NCBI GenBank assembly: GCA_030278955.1
Contig: JAOANR010000014.1
Span: forward strand, 16,370,068 to 16,434,067
Source: Hygrophila difformis
Lineage: Eukaryota; Streptophyta; Magnoliopsida; Lamiales; Acanthaceae
Reading direction: 5' to 3'
DNA length: 64,000 nt
Positions 32,798 to 44,651 of this stretch are shown in pieces (the first letter of the stretch is position 1; every line of letters begins with the position of its first letter). The notes below the pieces were generated by a model. It did no database searches. It worked only from the letters and a program-made list of their open reading frames with translations, and was not told where the DNA came from. A program made the translations under genes and the position numbers.

Positions 32798-33189
32798 GTT
32801 TTTTTTCTTTTCTTTTCTTTTCTTTTCTTTTTAGAGTCGAATCCAGAGAAATTATGGTGGGAGCTCATGCCACACAAATTACAAATGGATAAAGGTGTAA
32901 CACCCCCATTTTCGGCCCAGCAGACAAACATGGTGCTACTCTAGATGTTGCCGGCTCCGGAGTGAAGGCTGTCCCCACAAACCAAAATGAGCTCTTTCCA
33001 CGCTTAACTTTGGAGTTCTTATAGAATGGCTACCAAGAAAGGAAGGTACCTTGTTGGTATGAGTAGCTTGTTTCACTTCATTTAAGTCATTCTCTAAGGT
33101 ATTACAAAAGGGAAGAAATTGGGGGCTGAGTGGGGAATCGAACCCCAACATAAGGTATTAAGGTTGGAAGGCATGCCCGCATCCCCAGC
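32798..33189 (-). mobile_element. tRNA-derived SINE, split by a solo LTR
   Basis: The 12-bp duplication TCGCTTAATTTA flanks it at 32786-32797 and 33190-33201. On the minus strand it begins GCTGGGGATGCGGGCATG, has the B-box-like GGGGTTCGATTCCCC, and ends in repeated GAAAA units followed by A-rich sequence, as SINE tails do. Removing the 211-bp LTR and its 5-bp duplication leaves about 175 bp. Confidence 0.75.
32896..33106 (-). mobile_element. Cassandra-like solo LTR (5S-derived)
   Basis: The unit has TG and CA ends (minus strand TGTAATACC to GGGTGTTACA) and AAAGG at 32891-32895 and 33107-33111. Its middle reads AGAACTCCAAAGTTAAGCGTG on the minus strand (33009-32989), which matches the plant 5S rRNA segment around box A with one visible mismatch. 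CTCATACCA upstream also fits 5S. TRIM elements whose LTRs carry a 5S-derived polymerase III promoter are known as Cassandra. No internal region or second LTR is present, so it is a solo LTR. Confidence 0.65.
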
Positions 33190-33782
33190 TCGCTTAATTT
33201 ATTTTAACTATCCTGAACTTCTCATCCTTTAAAATGAATGTTGACGATTGAATCCCTATATCGGAAGTGTGGTTGTTAACGTATAAAATAATTACAAAAT
33301 TAAAGTCCATTAGGCGGCCAAAATCCAAATAGATGGGGTTTTTTTAGAGATAGGGCCCTCCTCTATTTATTTTATTTTATAATTTTCACCCGCGCTCCGT
33401 ATACTGGTATTTATTTTTTTATACAAATTACTATTAACTCGATTAATTTAAAATGATAGATAATATATAATTTTAATAAAGAGATTAAGTATAACTTAAA
33501 AAGGCAATCTAGTTTGGTTCAAGTATTTATTATAGTATAGATAAATATTCTAATTCTAATATTAGAAAAAAATAGTGGAGATGAATATATTTGCAATCCT
33601 ACATCATGAATTTTTTAATAAAATTTAAGATGAAATGGTTTTATTTTCTAGACCTTTATCATGTATATTTATGATATATATGTATATCTTTGAGATAAAA
33701 TTATGTTTGAACCCATAATATATTATTCTTATAAAGTGATTAATTATAAATTAAAAGGTTAATATAGAAAACAAAATAAAAA

Positions 33783-34135
33783 GGAAAAAAAACACATATC
33801 ATCCCATAATTTATAAAAATTTCCAAAACAGTTCCACAAATATCGAGTTAGACGAATACGTCCCATAACTATCCTAATCATCGCCGAGCCCGTCCATGAA
33901 CCCGATTTTTCGCTAATCATCATCGAACTCGTCCCATAACTATCCTAATCATCGCCGTACCCATCCCTTCATTAGGGAAGTTATGGGATGAGTTCGGCGA
34001 TGATTAGCGAAAAACTGGTTCATAGACGGGTTCGGCAATGATTAGAATAGTTATGGAATGGATTCGTCTAATTCAATATTTGTAGGACTATTTTGAAAAA
34101 TAAATAAATTATGGGACGATATGGGTTATTTTCCC
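33783..34135. mobile_element. Mutator-like MITE, 353 bp, 11-bp TSD
   Basis: CAAAATAAAAA is duplicated at 33772-33782 and 34136-34146. The ends GGAAAAAAAACACATATC and GATATGGGTTATTTTCC are inverted repeats, and complementarity extends inward. It is closest to 16417-16738. Confidence 0.75.
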
Positions 34136-34501
34136 CAAAATAAAAATATGCTTTCAGGATTTATTATAATATATAGATATAGATATATAAATATAGATTA
34201 GGAATAAATAGTGGAGAACAATAGATTGAAATCCTACTGTCATTGAATTTTAAGATGAAGTGATTTTACTTTCTAAACTTTTGATATGTATCTTTATGAT
34301 AGATATGCATATATTTGAGGTAAAATTATTGTTTGAACCCATAATATATACTTTTTATAGATTAATATAACTTAAAAGGCAATATAGTCAAAACAATAAA
34401 AATATGGTTACATGATTTATTATAGTATAGATAGATAGATTTTAAAAAGTCTCCTCTCCAAAAATTTGCATTACTTTTTGGTAAATAGTGACATTCATGT
34501 G

Positions 34502-34598
34502 TCGGCAAATGTGTGGGAGCCCAAAACCACACAAATTACAAAGGGGATAAAGGGGAGAGATATGGGGCCGGTGGGAATCGAACCCCCAACCTAAGGTT
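34502..34598 (-). mobile_element. Truncated SINE copy
   Basis: GTGACATTCATGTG (34488-34501) and GTGACACTCATTTG (34599-34612) look like a decayed target duplication. Inside, the minus strand has GGGGGTTCGATTCCCACC and the 3' half of the SINE family; the tRNA-like 5' part is missing. Confidence 0.6.
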
Positions 34599-34679
34599 GT
34601 GACACTCATTTGCATTTTGAACCCTCTTCTTAGTGATTTAGGTTTGAAGACCCCAACAAATCCCCTAACTTAATCACAT

Positions 34680-35215
34680 ACCATTAAGTATATTTATTAA
34701 ATTACTAAATACATGGTTACCACACTTCGAAGTTATAGATTGCTACGTTCATCAATACTTGGTTACCACAATATGAAATACTAATTGGTTAGTACAATAT
34801 GAAATAATTCTAATTTATTTCAAACCACATATTTTTTTATTATACTTCTATATATTTGGTTATAACACTTCTAATAATTGGGTTACCACATTTTGAACTT
34901 ATTGGTTACCATGATCCTCAAAAGTTTGTCATGACAAAATGAAATAAATGGTTACAATTTTGTTGATTGTTCGTTACCACACTTTAATGATTTGATTACC
35001 ACAAATTTTAATATCCAATCAACATAAACTCTCGACTTATTTTAACCCACATATTTGTTTATTATACTTTTAAATAGGTGGTTACCACACTTCTATTAAT
35101 TTGATTGCCACACTCCTAAATTCTTAATTACCATATTTATCAATATTTGGTTACACATTTCTGCAGGTGGTTAGTTACCATAATCCTCGGTACATAGTTA
35201 CCACATCCATATGTG
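34680..35215. repeat. Degenerate GGTTACCA-rich repeat region
   Basis: GGTTACCA or close variants (GATTACCA, GATTGCCA, AGTTACCA) recur at least ten times in about 500 bp at irregular spacing, usually after TT and before CA. AATATCCAATC and AAACCCACATA-type words also recur. No reading frame is present and no clean unit length can be assigned. Confidence 0.55.
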
Positions 35216-35261
35216 GGTTTAGTATTATAATACTAAACTTAGAGGGACCCTAACTTAGAAG

Positions 35262-35831
35262 CATTGTTTTAAATATTCCCGAAATTTTCAAAATTTCAAC
35301 CGAAATTTCGGGTTTTGGGACACCCAGAAGCGAAATTTCACATGCAATATTTTTTTACAAAATTTCCATCGAAATTTTGCCCGAAATCCGAAATTTTCCG
35401 AAATTTGACCGAAATTTTCAGAAATTTCCATAAATTTTTTTAAAAAAATATCTTTTTTCTAAATTTTAAAATATATTTTTTTAAAAAAATAAAAATTAAA
35501 ATTTATGTTTCAACCCATATTGATGATGTCATCCAATTAACTTATTTATCAATTTTAAGTATTTTATCAATCGACATAGTGCATGATACCAATAATATTA
35601 CTAGCATATTATATCATTAAATGAGTATTGTAAGCATATTACTAATTTATATAGCAACAGAGATGAGAAATTTTGAAATATCTTCATTTTCATCATCTCA
35701 GAAACTCGAATTAGTTTTTCTCAAAAAATTACAAATATCTCCGAAATTTCCCCCGAAATTTCAAATATTTTCAAAATTTCCTTAAATTTATATGTCCGAT
35801 ATAGATACCGAAACCGATATTTAAAACCTTG
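35262..35831. mobile_element. hAT-like MITE rich in GAAATTT, 570 bp
   Basis: Near-identical 8-bp flanks CTTAGAAG (35254-35261) and CTGAGAAG (35832-35839) bound it. The ends are inverted repeats: CATTGTTTTAAATAT and, reverse-complemented from the right, CAAGGTTTTAAATAT. The left interior is dense in CCGAAATTT words. The 8-bp duplication fits hAT. Confidence 0.65.
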
Positions 35832-36549
35832 CTGAGAAGGACCCTAACTCTAAACTTTCTACATATAGGGCTTTCACTCTAAAATTGTTTGCCCAAGGGT
35901 GTCAACTCTAGTTTCCACAATTAGATGTCCATTATTTTGGGCCCATTTGTGAGCTCACTTTCTTAAAAGGATGGACCCGCAGAAAAGAAGAGCCGGTTTA
36001 GTAGGGCAGTCTGTGAAAAGAGTCCGTGGAAGCATCTGGTCCGTAGAAGGTTTTGTTAGGCAGGAGTCAAGGAGCACGTCGCAAAAGCATCTACGGAACG
36101 AAGGGAAAAATCCATAGAAGAAGATATGTAAGCCATGGAATGCATTAGGCTTCACCTGCGAATAGGATAAAAGATGTGTTTTCGTTAAAAAAACACCTTT
36201 ATAAGGGGAAAAATGTCAAAATGATATCGTAACTTTGCTAATTTTTCAATTTGGTGCGATGATTATGGAGTTTTCTAATTTGATGCCACAACTTTGCTAA
36301 TTGTCTCCGATTTGGTCTCGTCGGGCCTTAGTCATCTATATTTGCTAATATGACATGATATTAATGAAAATTATTAATTTAGTTTGCCACATAGCTACCA
36401 CATATGCATTGATTGTGTTTGACAAACACATGTGGACATTTTAGAACTCTAATCTAACAATCCTGGGGCCTCTCATTACTATTTTCTTATTTTGTTGAAG
36501 CTGGGCAATCCACCCAACCCACCCCTTATCATGTTTCCAGATGTGTAGG

Positions 36550-37042
36550 TGTTAACCCAAAAAGTAAAAATTAGGCCCATTAAGTTCCGACCCATTATGC
36601 TTCGGCCCAACATTCAAGTAACCGGCCCAGTTCATGGGTGAGCCCAGGACGAATGATTCTGGAACTGTGAGAGGCGCCGCACCCTTGGAGAAGATTGGAG
36701 CGGCATGGTAGACCAGGCATCAAACATAGAGAGGATCATTGATGACAGACAATGAGTAATGGCAGCATACTTGGATAAGATCGGAGCAGCGTATGTCGTA
36801 GTCTGCCTCTATAAATACAACGGTGGTGGCATCCCAAGAGAGGATCATCCACAAACCCCCCAAGAGGAATCGCACTTTCATTATCTTTACTTTCTACCTT
36901 TTCCTTTCTCCAAGTTTCTTTCGTGTTCTTCCATTCCGTAATTTACATTCCTTTACCAGCTTTCATTATTTTCTTGTAATATTTCTTCTATATTTTCTTG
37001 TAATCTCTTTGGAGTTCATCAATAAAAAATTCTTGGTTAACA
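36550..37042 (+). repeat. E4 5' LTR, internally deleted
   Basis: It starts TGTTAACCC and ends TTGGTTAACA. Relative to the 3' LTR it lacks about 115 bp between GGAGCAGCGT and ATGTCGTAGTC, and differs at several single bases, so E4 is older than E1-E3. A TATAAATA motif lies near 36811. Confidence 0.88.
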
Positions 37043-37045
37043 AAT

Positions 37046-37063
37046 TGGCACACCCAGTGGGAC
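37046..37063 (+). promoter_or_regulatory. E4 primer-binding site
   Basis: TGGCACACCCAGTGGGAC lies three bases after the 5' LTR. The leading TGG is as expected for pairing with a tRNA 3' CCA. I do not assign the tRNA with confidence. Confidence 0.65.
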
Positions 37064-37567
37064 TCGATTGGAAACCATATCCGCTTAAGGAGTGTATGCT
37101 ACTTAGATCTGGACGAGTAGTAAGAGACTTAACTCAAAAGTTTGAAGAAATGTCACTACAAGAGAGTACCCCAATTAGAACACCCTCTGAGAACGCCGAT
37201 AATGCGGCGAGCACCTCTCAACCGCAACAGGGAGTAATTCAGATCCCTACTCTGTCTAAACAAATGCGGCTATCGATGACTGAATCGATGGCCGAATTCG
37301 TGCCTTTACTCATGAGGCACCTAATGGATGTATTGAGGGCTGCCATGGCCGACCAAACTGACCGGATATGCGGTTCCTTGCGCACTCAGCAAGATGGAAC
37401 TGCTCTGGAAAATGGCAATATGGTGCCGCCAAGCACCCCATATCCAAGGCCTTCAAGCAGCGAACAACGGACTTGGGGAACCACATTTGGCCAGCCGCCA
37501 CTCCCGGAGTCCGGAGGCTTGGCCAATTCGTTCCCTTTCCAGGGGGCTTATACCATCACTCCTGCGG

Positions 37568-39023
37568 TGCTAGCTCATCGCAAAGCTGCAAAATAAATAT
37601 TATTTCCTACGCCACAAAACACAATAAGTAATGTAGTAGTGAGTAGGGTCGTCTCCCAAGGGATGCGATAAAGGACTCAATAAATTGATTATTTATATTT
37701 ATGGATATAATAAGGGGATTTGATTTCACCTAATTTTAACAAAAGGAATAAAATAAAGCGAGCAAAAATAACAAAAGCAATCAATCTCCAAACTTCAATA
37801 ATGAAAAGATCTAGCCTTGGCATGAATTTCATTTAGGATATGAATTTGTTCATCAACTTATATTTAACATTTATTGATCATTTGGATAAATTGGTTATAG
37901 TTAAATCAACACGGTTGATAACCAACTTTTCCTTACCTTTTGATAGCTAAGGTACGACCGCTAGCTAATTCCCTTCTTGAGAGAGAATACCAAGTACGAC
38001 AAGGTAATTTACACTCCCAAAAGCATTAAACTCAAGAAAAGCCCAATTCAATATAACAATATTCCTAAGAGGACTTGTTCAAAATTGATCCCAAATTCCC
38101 ACTAGAGTGTCTGCTCTAGTTTGTTACTGTTAATTAAAATTCAACACATTTACGGATGAAGAATTCTAATTTAACAATGAATTCAATAAATCAATATGTG
38201 GCCACAACTATTAAATTAAGAATTCAAACATACTTCCTCCGTTCCTAAATAAATGCAACATACACATATTTCACGCAATCCAATGCACATTTTTAATCCG
38301 TAATAACTCAAATTCCATACAAGTACAAATTTTGGAAATTTGATATTCTAAATCTATGCGATTAGACGAATCCCAAGATCTCACTTGACTATATTTTATC
38401 TTATATAATTGTATTAAAAAGTCGAGTCAAAGCTACTCAATGAACAGTGACAAAAATCAAAACGTGCAAATAAAAAAGAACGGAGGTAGTATATTATAGA
38501 GAATTTAGAAATACCCAATGACCAACAAACATTCAATTCAATCCAAAACAAAGTTTCACAATTTCATATTTCTAAAATCAATTCATACCAAAGCTAGAAA
38601 ATAGTTTACTCACACTCCATAAAAACTCCAATGAAATATGAAAAATTGAACATCTTCATTTGGTGGTGAAGAGTAATTTCTTTGGGACTTGGATAGAGAG
38701 GAAGATGGAAGAATGTCTTTGTGTAGTTCATAAGCTCCCAATTTATAGACTCAATTTTGCACATGTATTTTCACTCTTCAATTTTGGTGGCTTGAGTCTT
38801 CAATTTTTGGTGGCTTGATTCTACTTTGGTGGCTTGTCTTTTTTTCTTCTTTCAACTTTGATGTCTCTTCACTTGTTCTTCAATTTTTTTCCAAGTTCTT
38901 TTGTCAAGTATGTTGAACCTATTCACACACCAAAATTTACCAATTAAGAGTGTTTATATTGTGTTTACATTCAAAACAAGACAAAAATGTATGCAAAATA
39001 TTTATATTATTTAGCCTATATCA
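37568..39023 (-). repeat. E5 LTR1 (outer left), with MITE insert
   Basis: Its plus-strand ends are TGCTAGCTC and CTATATCA. Without the 257-bp MITE and its TA it is 1197 bp. It differs from LTR2 and LTR3 at several shared sites (for example CTCATCGCAAAG against CTCGTTGCAAAG). Confidence 0.92.
38233..38489. mobile_element. Stowaway-like MITE inside E5 LTR1
   Basis: The ends are CTTCCTCCGTTCC and GAACGGAGGTAG, with TA at 38231-38232 and 38490-38491. LTR2 and LTR3 carry the uninterrupted site AAACATATATTATAG, so it arrived after the LTRs separated and it marks LTR1. Confidence 0.9.
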
Positions 39024-41950
39024 ACTCCCCCACACCTAATCCTTGCTTGTCCTCAAGCATATATCAAAATCAAATATCAAAAGTGCATGCCAAACCAAGT
39101 ATCATTCAACCATGTCAAAGTTTTATCAAAATCAAGGTATGCAAAGCCAACTATCCTCACAAAATGGGAAAATATAATAAGAGATCACTCACCCTTAAGA
39201 GTTTAGGCTAGATTTCACTCAATACGCATAGAGAACTATCAATCCCATAGGCTTGCTATCAAATCACAGTAAATTCACATCTCAAATAAGAACATGATGC
39301 TCATAATCAAAGGGTCTTTATTAGGGTTGTAACGGGGCTAAGGTTGGGGTAGGAAAATATGGAATATGTAGGTTAAAAAGGAATTGAGGAAATTGTCTAA
39401 CCATCAAAACATGCTACGAGACATATGTTGCACAAATTCTCTTTGACATCGATGATCATGCTGCTCTCAAGATAAAGAATTACAAGTTGCAGCTAATACA
39501 AACATTTCTGCCTCTCTCTCTCTTCTTTTTTCTTTTTTTTTCTTTTTTTTTCTTTTTCTCTTTTTTTTTTGGTGGCTTTCAATAGCTTGGTACGTTTATT
39601 AGAGGAATTCCCTTGTCTGAAAATTGCAGACAGAACTTCAACTCTTTGTTCATAACACTCCGGTCAGAGGAACACGTTCCAAACTATTTATTTCCACTGC
39701 CCTGGTATTTTTTTCTTTTTCTTTTTCTTTTTTTTTTTAAAAATTAAGAGAGAGGCAGTACCATTACATCGGATACAAAGACTCAATCAACTCACATCAA
39801 GTGCAACCTCTAAACAAAATCACATGTAATGATGTTTAAACAAATTTCCTCATGTTCCTAGGGTTCAAATTATTGTATGGCCATAATCAAAGAAAAGGTC
39901 TCATAGGCTAAGGGTTAAACATGAACCAAGAAAAATGGATATATCATCAATAGGCTCAACGTGGTTCACTAGGGGATAAGCATGGGTAAAGGGAAAAAAA
40001 ACGAGGCCAAAATGGGATAATCCTAGTGCCCTTATCATTTTATTTGCATCAAGATTCAAAAATGAGAGTGGAATCAACTATGTATAATCAAGCAAGTTCT
40101 AGAAAATCAAGTCTCATGTGTTTCACACAACAAAAAATTTGAGCAAGTACGTGTGTATATTTTTTCTTTTTCTTGCTCAAAGAGGCTCAAATAGCTCACT
40201 TAGGGTTAGGTGACAGACGGCTAAGCACACCTCTCAATTAATTTGACTAAGAAGATGGCAAACTCTACAAAATTCAAGCAATGCACATAAGAACTTGGCA
40301 AGATAAACGCAAGAGGACACGCTAGGAAGTTCAAAAATTCATATTCATATGAGCATAACCTAAAATCTCCCCCACACCTAAATCATGCAATGTCCCTATT
40401 GCAAAATGAAGATGAAATAAAGGAGGAAGAGGAAGGAAACTTCCCAGGTTTAAACTTTGGGAGACCGAATGTGCCTACGGCCATCTTGGGCGTTTGAAAT
40501 CCTTTTCGAGTTGGAAACAATGGGACGTGTTTGGATATAGTGTACTGGATTCCATGTCCCATTATCAGTCCCATTATCAGACCTGCAGGCAGAACATTTC
40601 TAATAAACCAACCAATGCCAACACAAAAATTCATTAATGTCAGATGGCATGTGCAGAATCAGAATTACTCGGACACCAAATGCCTAATTTCAGCAAATAC
40701 TAATGAACAAAATCCTCAACACCAGGGTTGTCAAACCAAACCTAATTTCATCATTTCACAAGGGCGACCAAATATTCAAAGAAAGAGGAACTTAGCACTT
40801 CCTGGAATGACAAAATACTAATTTGCAACATTTTTAATTGTCAACACAAGAACAGGTCAAAACGCCAACAATTTGTATTCAAAACATCACAAATTGAGAA
40901 AATAAGAAAGACTTCCCCGAAATTGAGAGCTGCAAACTAAAATTGATGTTTTTGGAACCCTAGCAGCGGCGGCGGCTCGGCAATGGTGGTGTGCAGCGAT
41001 GGTTGTGGAATGGTGGTGGTGGGCGGCGAGCGAGAGAGAGAGAAAAGAAGAAGGGCGGGCGGCGCTGCTGGAGCGAAACAGAGAAGGAACAGGGGCGACG
41101 GAAGGGCTGGAGTGGTGGCGGCAATGGAGAGAGGCAGGGACGGCGGCGGCGACTGGAAGGATGGTGGTGCGCGAGCGCGGCGAGTTCGAGTGAGACAGAG
41201 GCTGGCGCATCAAGGGGCAGCGGCGGCGTGGGCGGTGGAGCGACGACGACTGGAATGAGAGGAGGATGGCGGTGACGCGGGGATGAGGAAGAAGAGATGG
41301 TGGTGGCTCGGTGGAGACAGAGAAAAAGAGAGAAATGAAGGAGGGAGGCCGCGAGGGATGGTGGTGCCGGTCGGTGGTGCGGCAGCGGCGAGATGGTGGC
41401 GGCTGAGAGGGAGAGGCGAGAGAAAACGAGAGGAGGGCGGTGGGTGGTGACTGTCGAGAGAGATTTGGGGTGGAGGGGAGGAGACGGGTCTATTTCTGTT
41501 AGGGCTTTTAGTGGGGTTTGAATTTTGGAAGCTGATTTTGCCCCAAGTCCTCATCAATATTCAGTCTATTTTTCTCTCTCGAGGGTGCCCATGCACAAGG
41601 CTCTTATTTAGACTGGTGGACTTCCTTCCTTCCACTCCAATACCAGTGTATATTTACTCCTTGGGCGTGCCCACGCACAAGGCTTCTAGTTACTCTGTTT
41701 CTCCATCTCTTTTCCTTATGTAGTCCAGTATGAATTTCACTCCTAAGCATGCCCACGCACAACACCAATTTTTGCTCTGTCACTTCAAAAAGTCCTGAAA
41801 TCAAATAGCATGAGTCAAAACCAATAAAAACTTTATTAGAATTAATCTAAGACTAAAAACTTCAATTAAGAAAATGAGATTAAAAATAAGAACACTTGGG
41901 CTGCCTCCCAAGAAGCGCATTTCTTTTACGTCTTTAGCTAGACTTAGCTT
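39024..41950 (-). other. E5 copy A non-coding 3' internal region
   Basis: It holds the polypurine tract (39024-39034), pyrimidine-rich (TTTTTTC)n tracts near 39510-39570 and 39705-39740, and a GC-rich block at about 40960-41480. That block is full of GGTGG/GGCGG and GAGAGA words and has overlapping open frames on both strands. There are also three spaced copies of a GTGCCCA[T/C]GCACAA[G/C] motif near 41585, 41670 and 41750. No reverse transcriptase, RNase H, integrase or env-like frame is present. The minus-strand words MRFLGGSPS at about 41900-41930 may be the last remnant of the region that ends Pol in complete relatives. Confidence 0.6.
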
Positions 41951-41956
41951 TCCAAC

Positions 41957-44545
41957 TTAAAACTTTCCCCATTGGGATTTATTGGAGTCATAAACTCCAC
42001 ATCTTTTCTTCTCAAAACCTTTGTAATATGGCTTAAGTTGGACGCCATTTACAATCAACTTGCCCATGGTGGAACTTCGGGTTGTCATTTCATCAAAAGA
42101 GTCAATATTAGTTATATCAAACGGACCAAACCCACTAGAACAATGCTTACCTCGATCAAATATTGAATGAGATCCACAAAATGTCCTACCATTTCCTTTT
42201 ATAAGTGGTGGATCTTCCTTGTACATCATGTCATTCCCTTGCATCTCATTCCCCACTTCCTGCACATTTTGGTTAAGAACAACATCCATACTACACACAA
42301 AATTAGATTCCACATGATTTACATTCTCAAAAATATTGAACTTTACCTTCACACCATCAAATTCCATAGTCAATGTCCCATTCTCCACATCAATTTTTGT
42401 TCTTGCAGTATACATAAATGGCCTACCAAGTATGATAGGTGAAGGATTTCGACATTTTTCATCATTCATATCTACCACATAGAAATCAACAGGAAAAATT
42501 AAATCATTTACTTGCACTAGGACATCTTCCACCATGCCTTCAGGATATGCATTGGTCCTATCAGCTAGTTAAATGATTATTCCAGTTTCTTTCAATGGCC
42601 CAATAATCAGTGAATTATATATAGATTTAGGCATGACATTAATCGCTGCTCCTAAATCTAACATGGCCTTTTCAATATCCATCTTACCTATCTTACATGG
42701 CACTGCAAACATACCAGGATCTCCAAATTTTTGAGGTAATTTGCGTTGAAGGACTGCTGACACACTCTCCCCAGCTAAGATCCTCTCATCTCCTCGCAGC
42801 CGTTTCTTCTTGGTACATAAATCTTTTAAGAACTTGGCATAGCGAGGTACATGCTTTATTGCATCAAGTAGAGGGATACTCAAGTCCAATTTTTTGAATA
42901 CTTCCAACATCTCCTTGTTTTGGTCCCCTTGTTTCGGTTTTGCCAACCTGTGAGGAAAAGGGGCTGGGTTAGAATATGTTTGAACTGGAGAATTCAAAAC
43001 TACCTTAGATGAGTTTTTCGATTCTTCTTCTATCTCATTTTCAAGCTCTTCATCGGCTTTATCCGTAGAATTGATAACCCTTGGACCTTCCAACTCCTTG
43101 CCACTTCTCAAGGTTATGGCACTAACATTACATGGGTTCATGCTAGTTTGTGCAGGTAGCTTTCCTTTCTCATGCTCTCTAGACTCTCGAAGCTCAACCA
43201 TAACTTGAGCCATTTGATCCTCCAGGTTCTTCACACTCGCCCTAGTTTCCTGCTGGAATTGCAAAACACTTGAAGCAATAGATTTAACCATGTCTTGCAA
43301 GGAACTACCTGGAGCAGGGGTGTGAGGTGGTTGTTGTTGTTGTTGAGGCTGTGGATTGGGTTGAAAACCGGGTGGTGGTTGCTGTGGATAGCTAACTTAT
43401 TGATTTCCATACCTCAGATTCGGGTGATCACGCCACCCCGGATTGTAGGTGTTGGAGAAATGATCATAATTCTTTCTTTGCACAAAACCAGCTGCATTAA
43501 CCTCTACTTCCTCAGATAATGTGGGACATGCGTCAGTAGGATGATCATTGCTTGTGCAAATCCCACATGCTTTCACAGGAACAGTACCCACAGCAAGTTT
43601 ACGAACAAAAGCAGTCAGTTCATTCAATTGTTGATGTATAGAAGAATTTACCTCAGTTGCTTCCTTGACTGCTACAATATCTCTGGGTCCGAATTGTTGG
43701 GAGTTCATTGCCATGTCATTGAGCAATTCCCAAGCTTCCCGAGGTGTCTTGTTCATGAGGGCCCCTCCACAAGCAGCATCAATAATTCTCCTATCGATAG
43801 AGGTTAGTCCTTCATAGAAATATTGAATTAAAAGTTGTTCAGGAATTTGATGTTGTGGGCATCTAGCAATCAGTTTATTGAATCTATCCCAGTACTCATA
43901 AAGAGTTTCCCCTTATGCCTGTTTAATACCACATATTTCCTTACGCAGAGTTGCAGCTCTAGATGCAGGATAAAATCTTTCTAAGAACCTGCGTTTCATC
44001 TCAGTCCAAGTGGTGACACTCCCTGCAGGAAGATTGAAGAGCCAATCTTTCGCAGCATCTTTCAATGAAAATGGAAAAGCTCTCAGCTTGATCTGGTCTT
44101 CGGTAATTCCTGGTGGTTTCATACTTGTGCACACCACATCGAACTCTTGCAAATGTTTGTGGGGCTCCTCACCTGACAAACCATGGAAAGAAGGCAAAAG
44201 ATGGATTAGTCCGGATTTAAGTTCAAATTGAGTATTACCTTCAATCATTGGAAAAGTTATGCAGAGTGGTTGTTGAGTTAAATCGGGAGCAGCCAGCTCC
44301 CTAAGAGTCATTCGTTGCGCCATTGGTGCTAGAAGAATCTCAACTTTTTCCTCTAGCTCTTGACTGTCCTCAGAGTCGGATGAACTAGAACTGTTTGCAG
44401 TTTGTAGAGACACGTTAAGCTGTGGTGATAGAACGGTTGCTTTCTCTGCTCTTCTTTTCTCCTTGGCTTCCTTCCTCAAACGGCGTGCAGTTTTCTCAAT
44501 TTCAGGGTCAAAGTTTAATTCACTACCACGTCCTGTTCGAGGCAT
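41957..44545 (-). pseudogene. E5 copy A gag-protease frame with three TAA stops
   Basis: This is the Athila-type Gag plus aspartic protease, a single continuous frame of 863 codons from ATG 44545 with no frameshift, interrupted by TAA at codons 211 (43913-43915), 383 (43397-43399) and 659 (42569-42571). Gag core motifs are ITFPMIEGNTQFELKSGLI, GEEPHKHLQEF and DWLFNLPAGSVTTW, with ERFYPASRA after them. A Cys/His motif (CGICTSNDHPTDAC), NPCNVSAITLRSGKELEGP and the protease (LDLGAAINVMPKS, PIILGRPF) follow. The frame ends after SNKSQWGKF, where reverse transcriptase would begin in a full element. It probably moved using enzymes of a complete relative. Confidence 0.88.
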
Positions 44546-44629
44546 AAACTAATAAGCAGAGACAATCAATAATATATAATAAGTAAATATAATAGAAATA
44601 ACCAAAATAATGAAAATCCTTTTTGTGCT

Positions 44630-44646
44630 CCCCGGCAACGGCGCCA
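44630..44646 (-). promoter_or_regulatory. E5 copy A primer-binding site
   Basis: TGGCGCCGTTGCCGGGG on the minus strand, five bases from LTR2. This is the site characteristic of Athila-like gypsy elements (complementary to a tRNA 3' end, usually given as tRNA-Asp). Confidence 0.9.
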
Positions 44647-44651
44647 AAAAT

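Noticed and set aside
32989..33009. 5S rRNA gene
   Set aside because: Only a box A-like segment and a few flanking bases match 5S, inside a unit with LTR ends and a 5-bp duplication; it is better explained as a Cassandra-like LTR.
33121..33150. tRNA gene suggested by GGTTCGATTCC on the minus strand (also near 5470, 21690 and 34575)
   Set aside because: No acceptor stem or anticodon arm can be built; the motif belongs to a repeated SINE family.
40983..41275. Overlapping Arg/Gly-rich open frames on both strands in the E5 GC-rich block (and the copy at 47829-48166)
   Set aside because: Several frames are open together because of repeated GGTGG and GAGAGA words; no frame has recognisable domains, and the two copies are simply a recent duplication.
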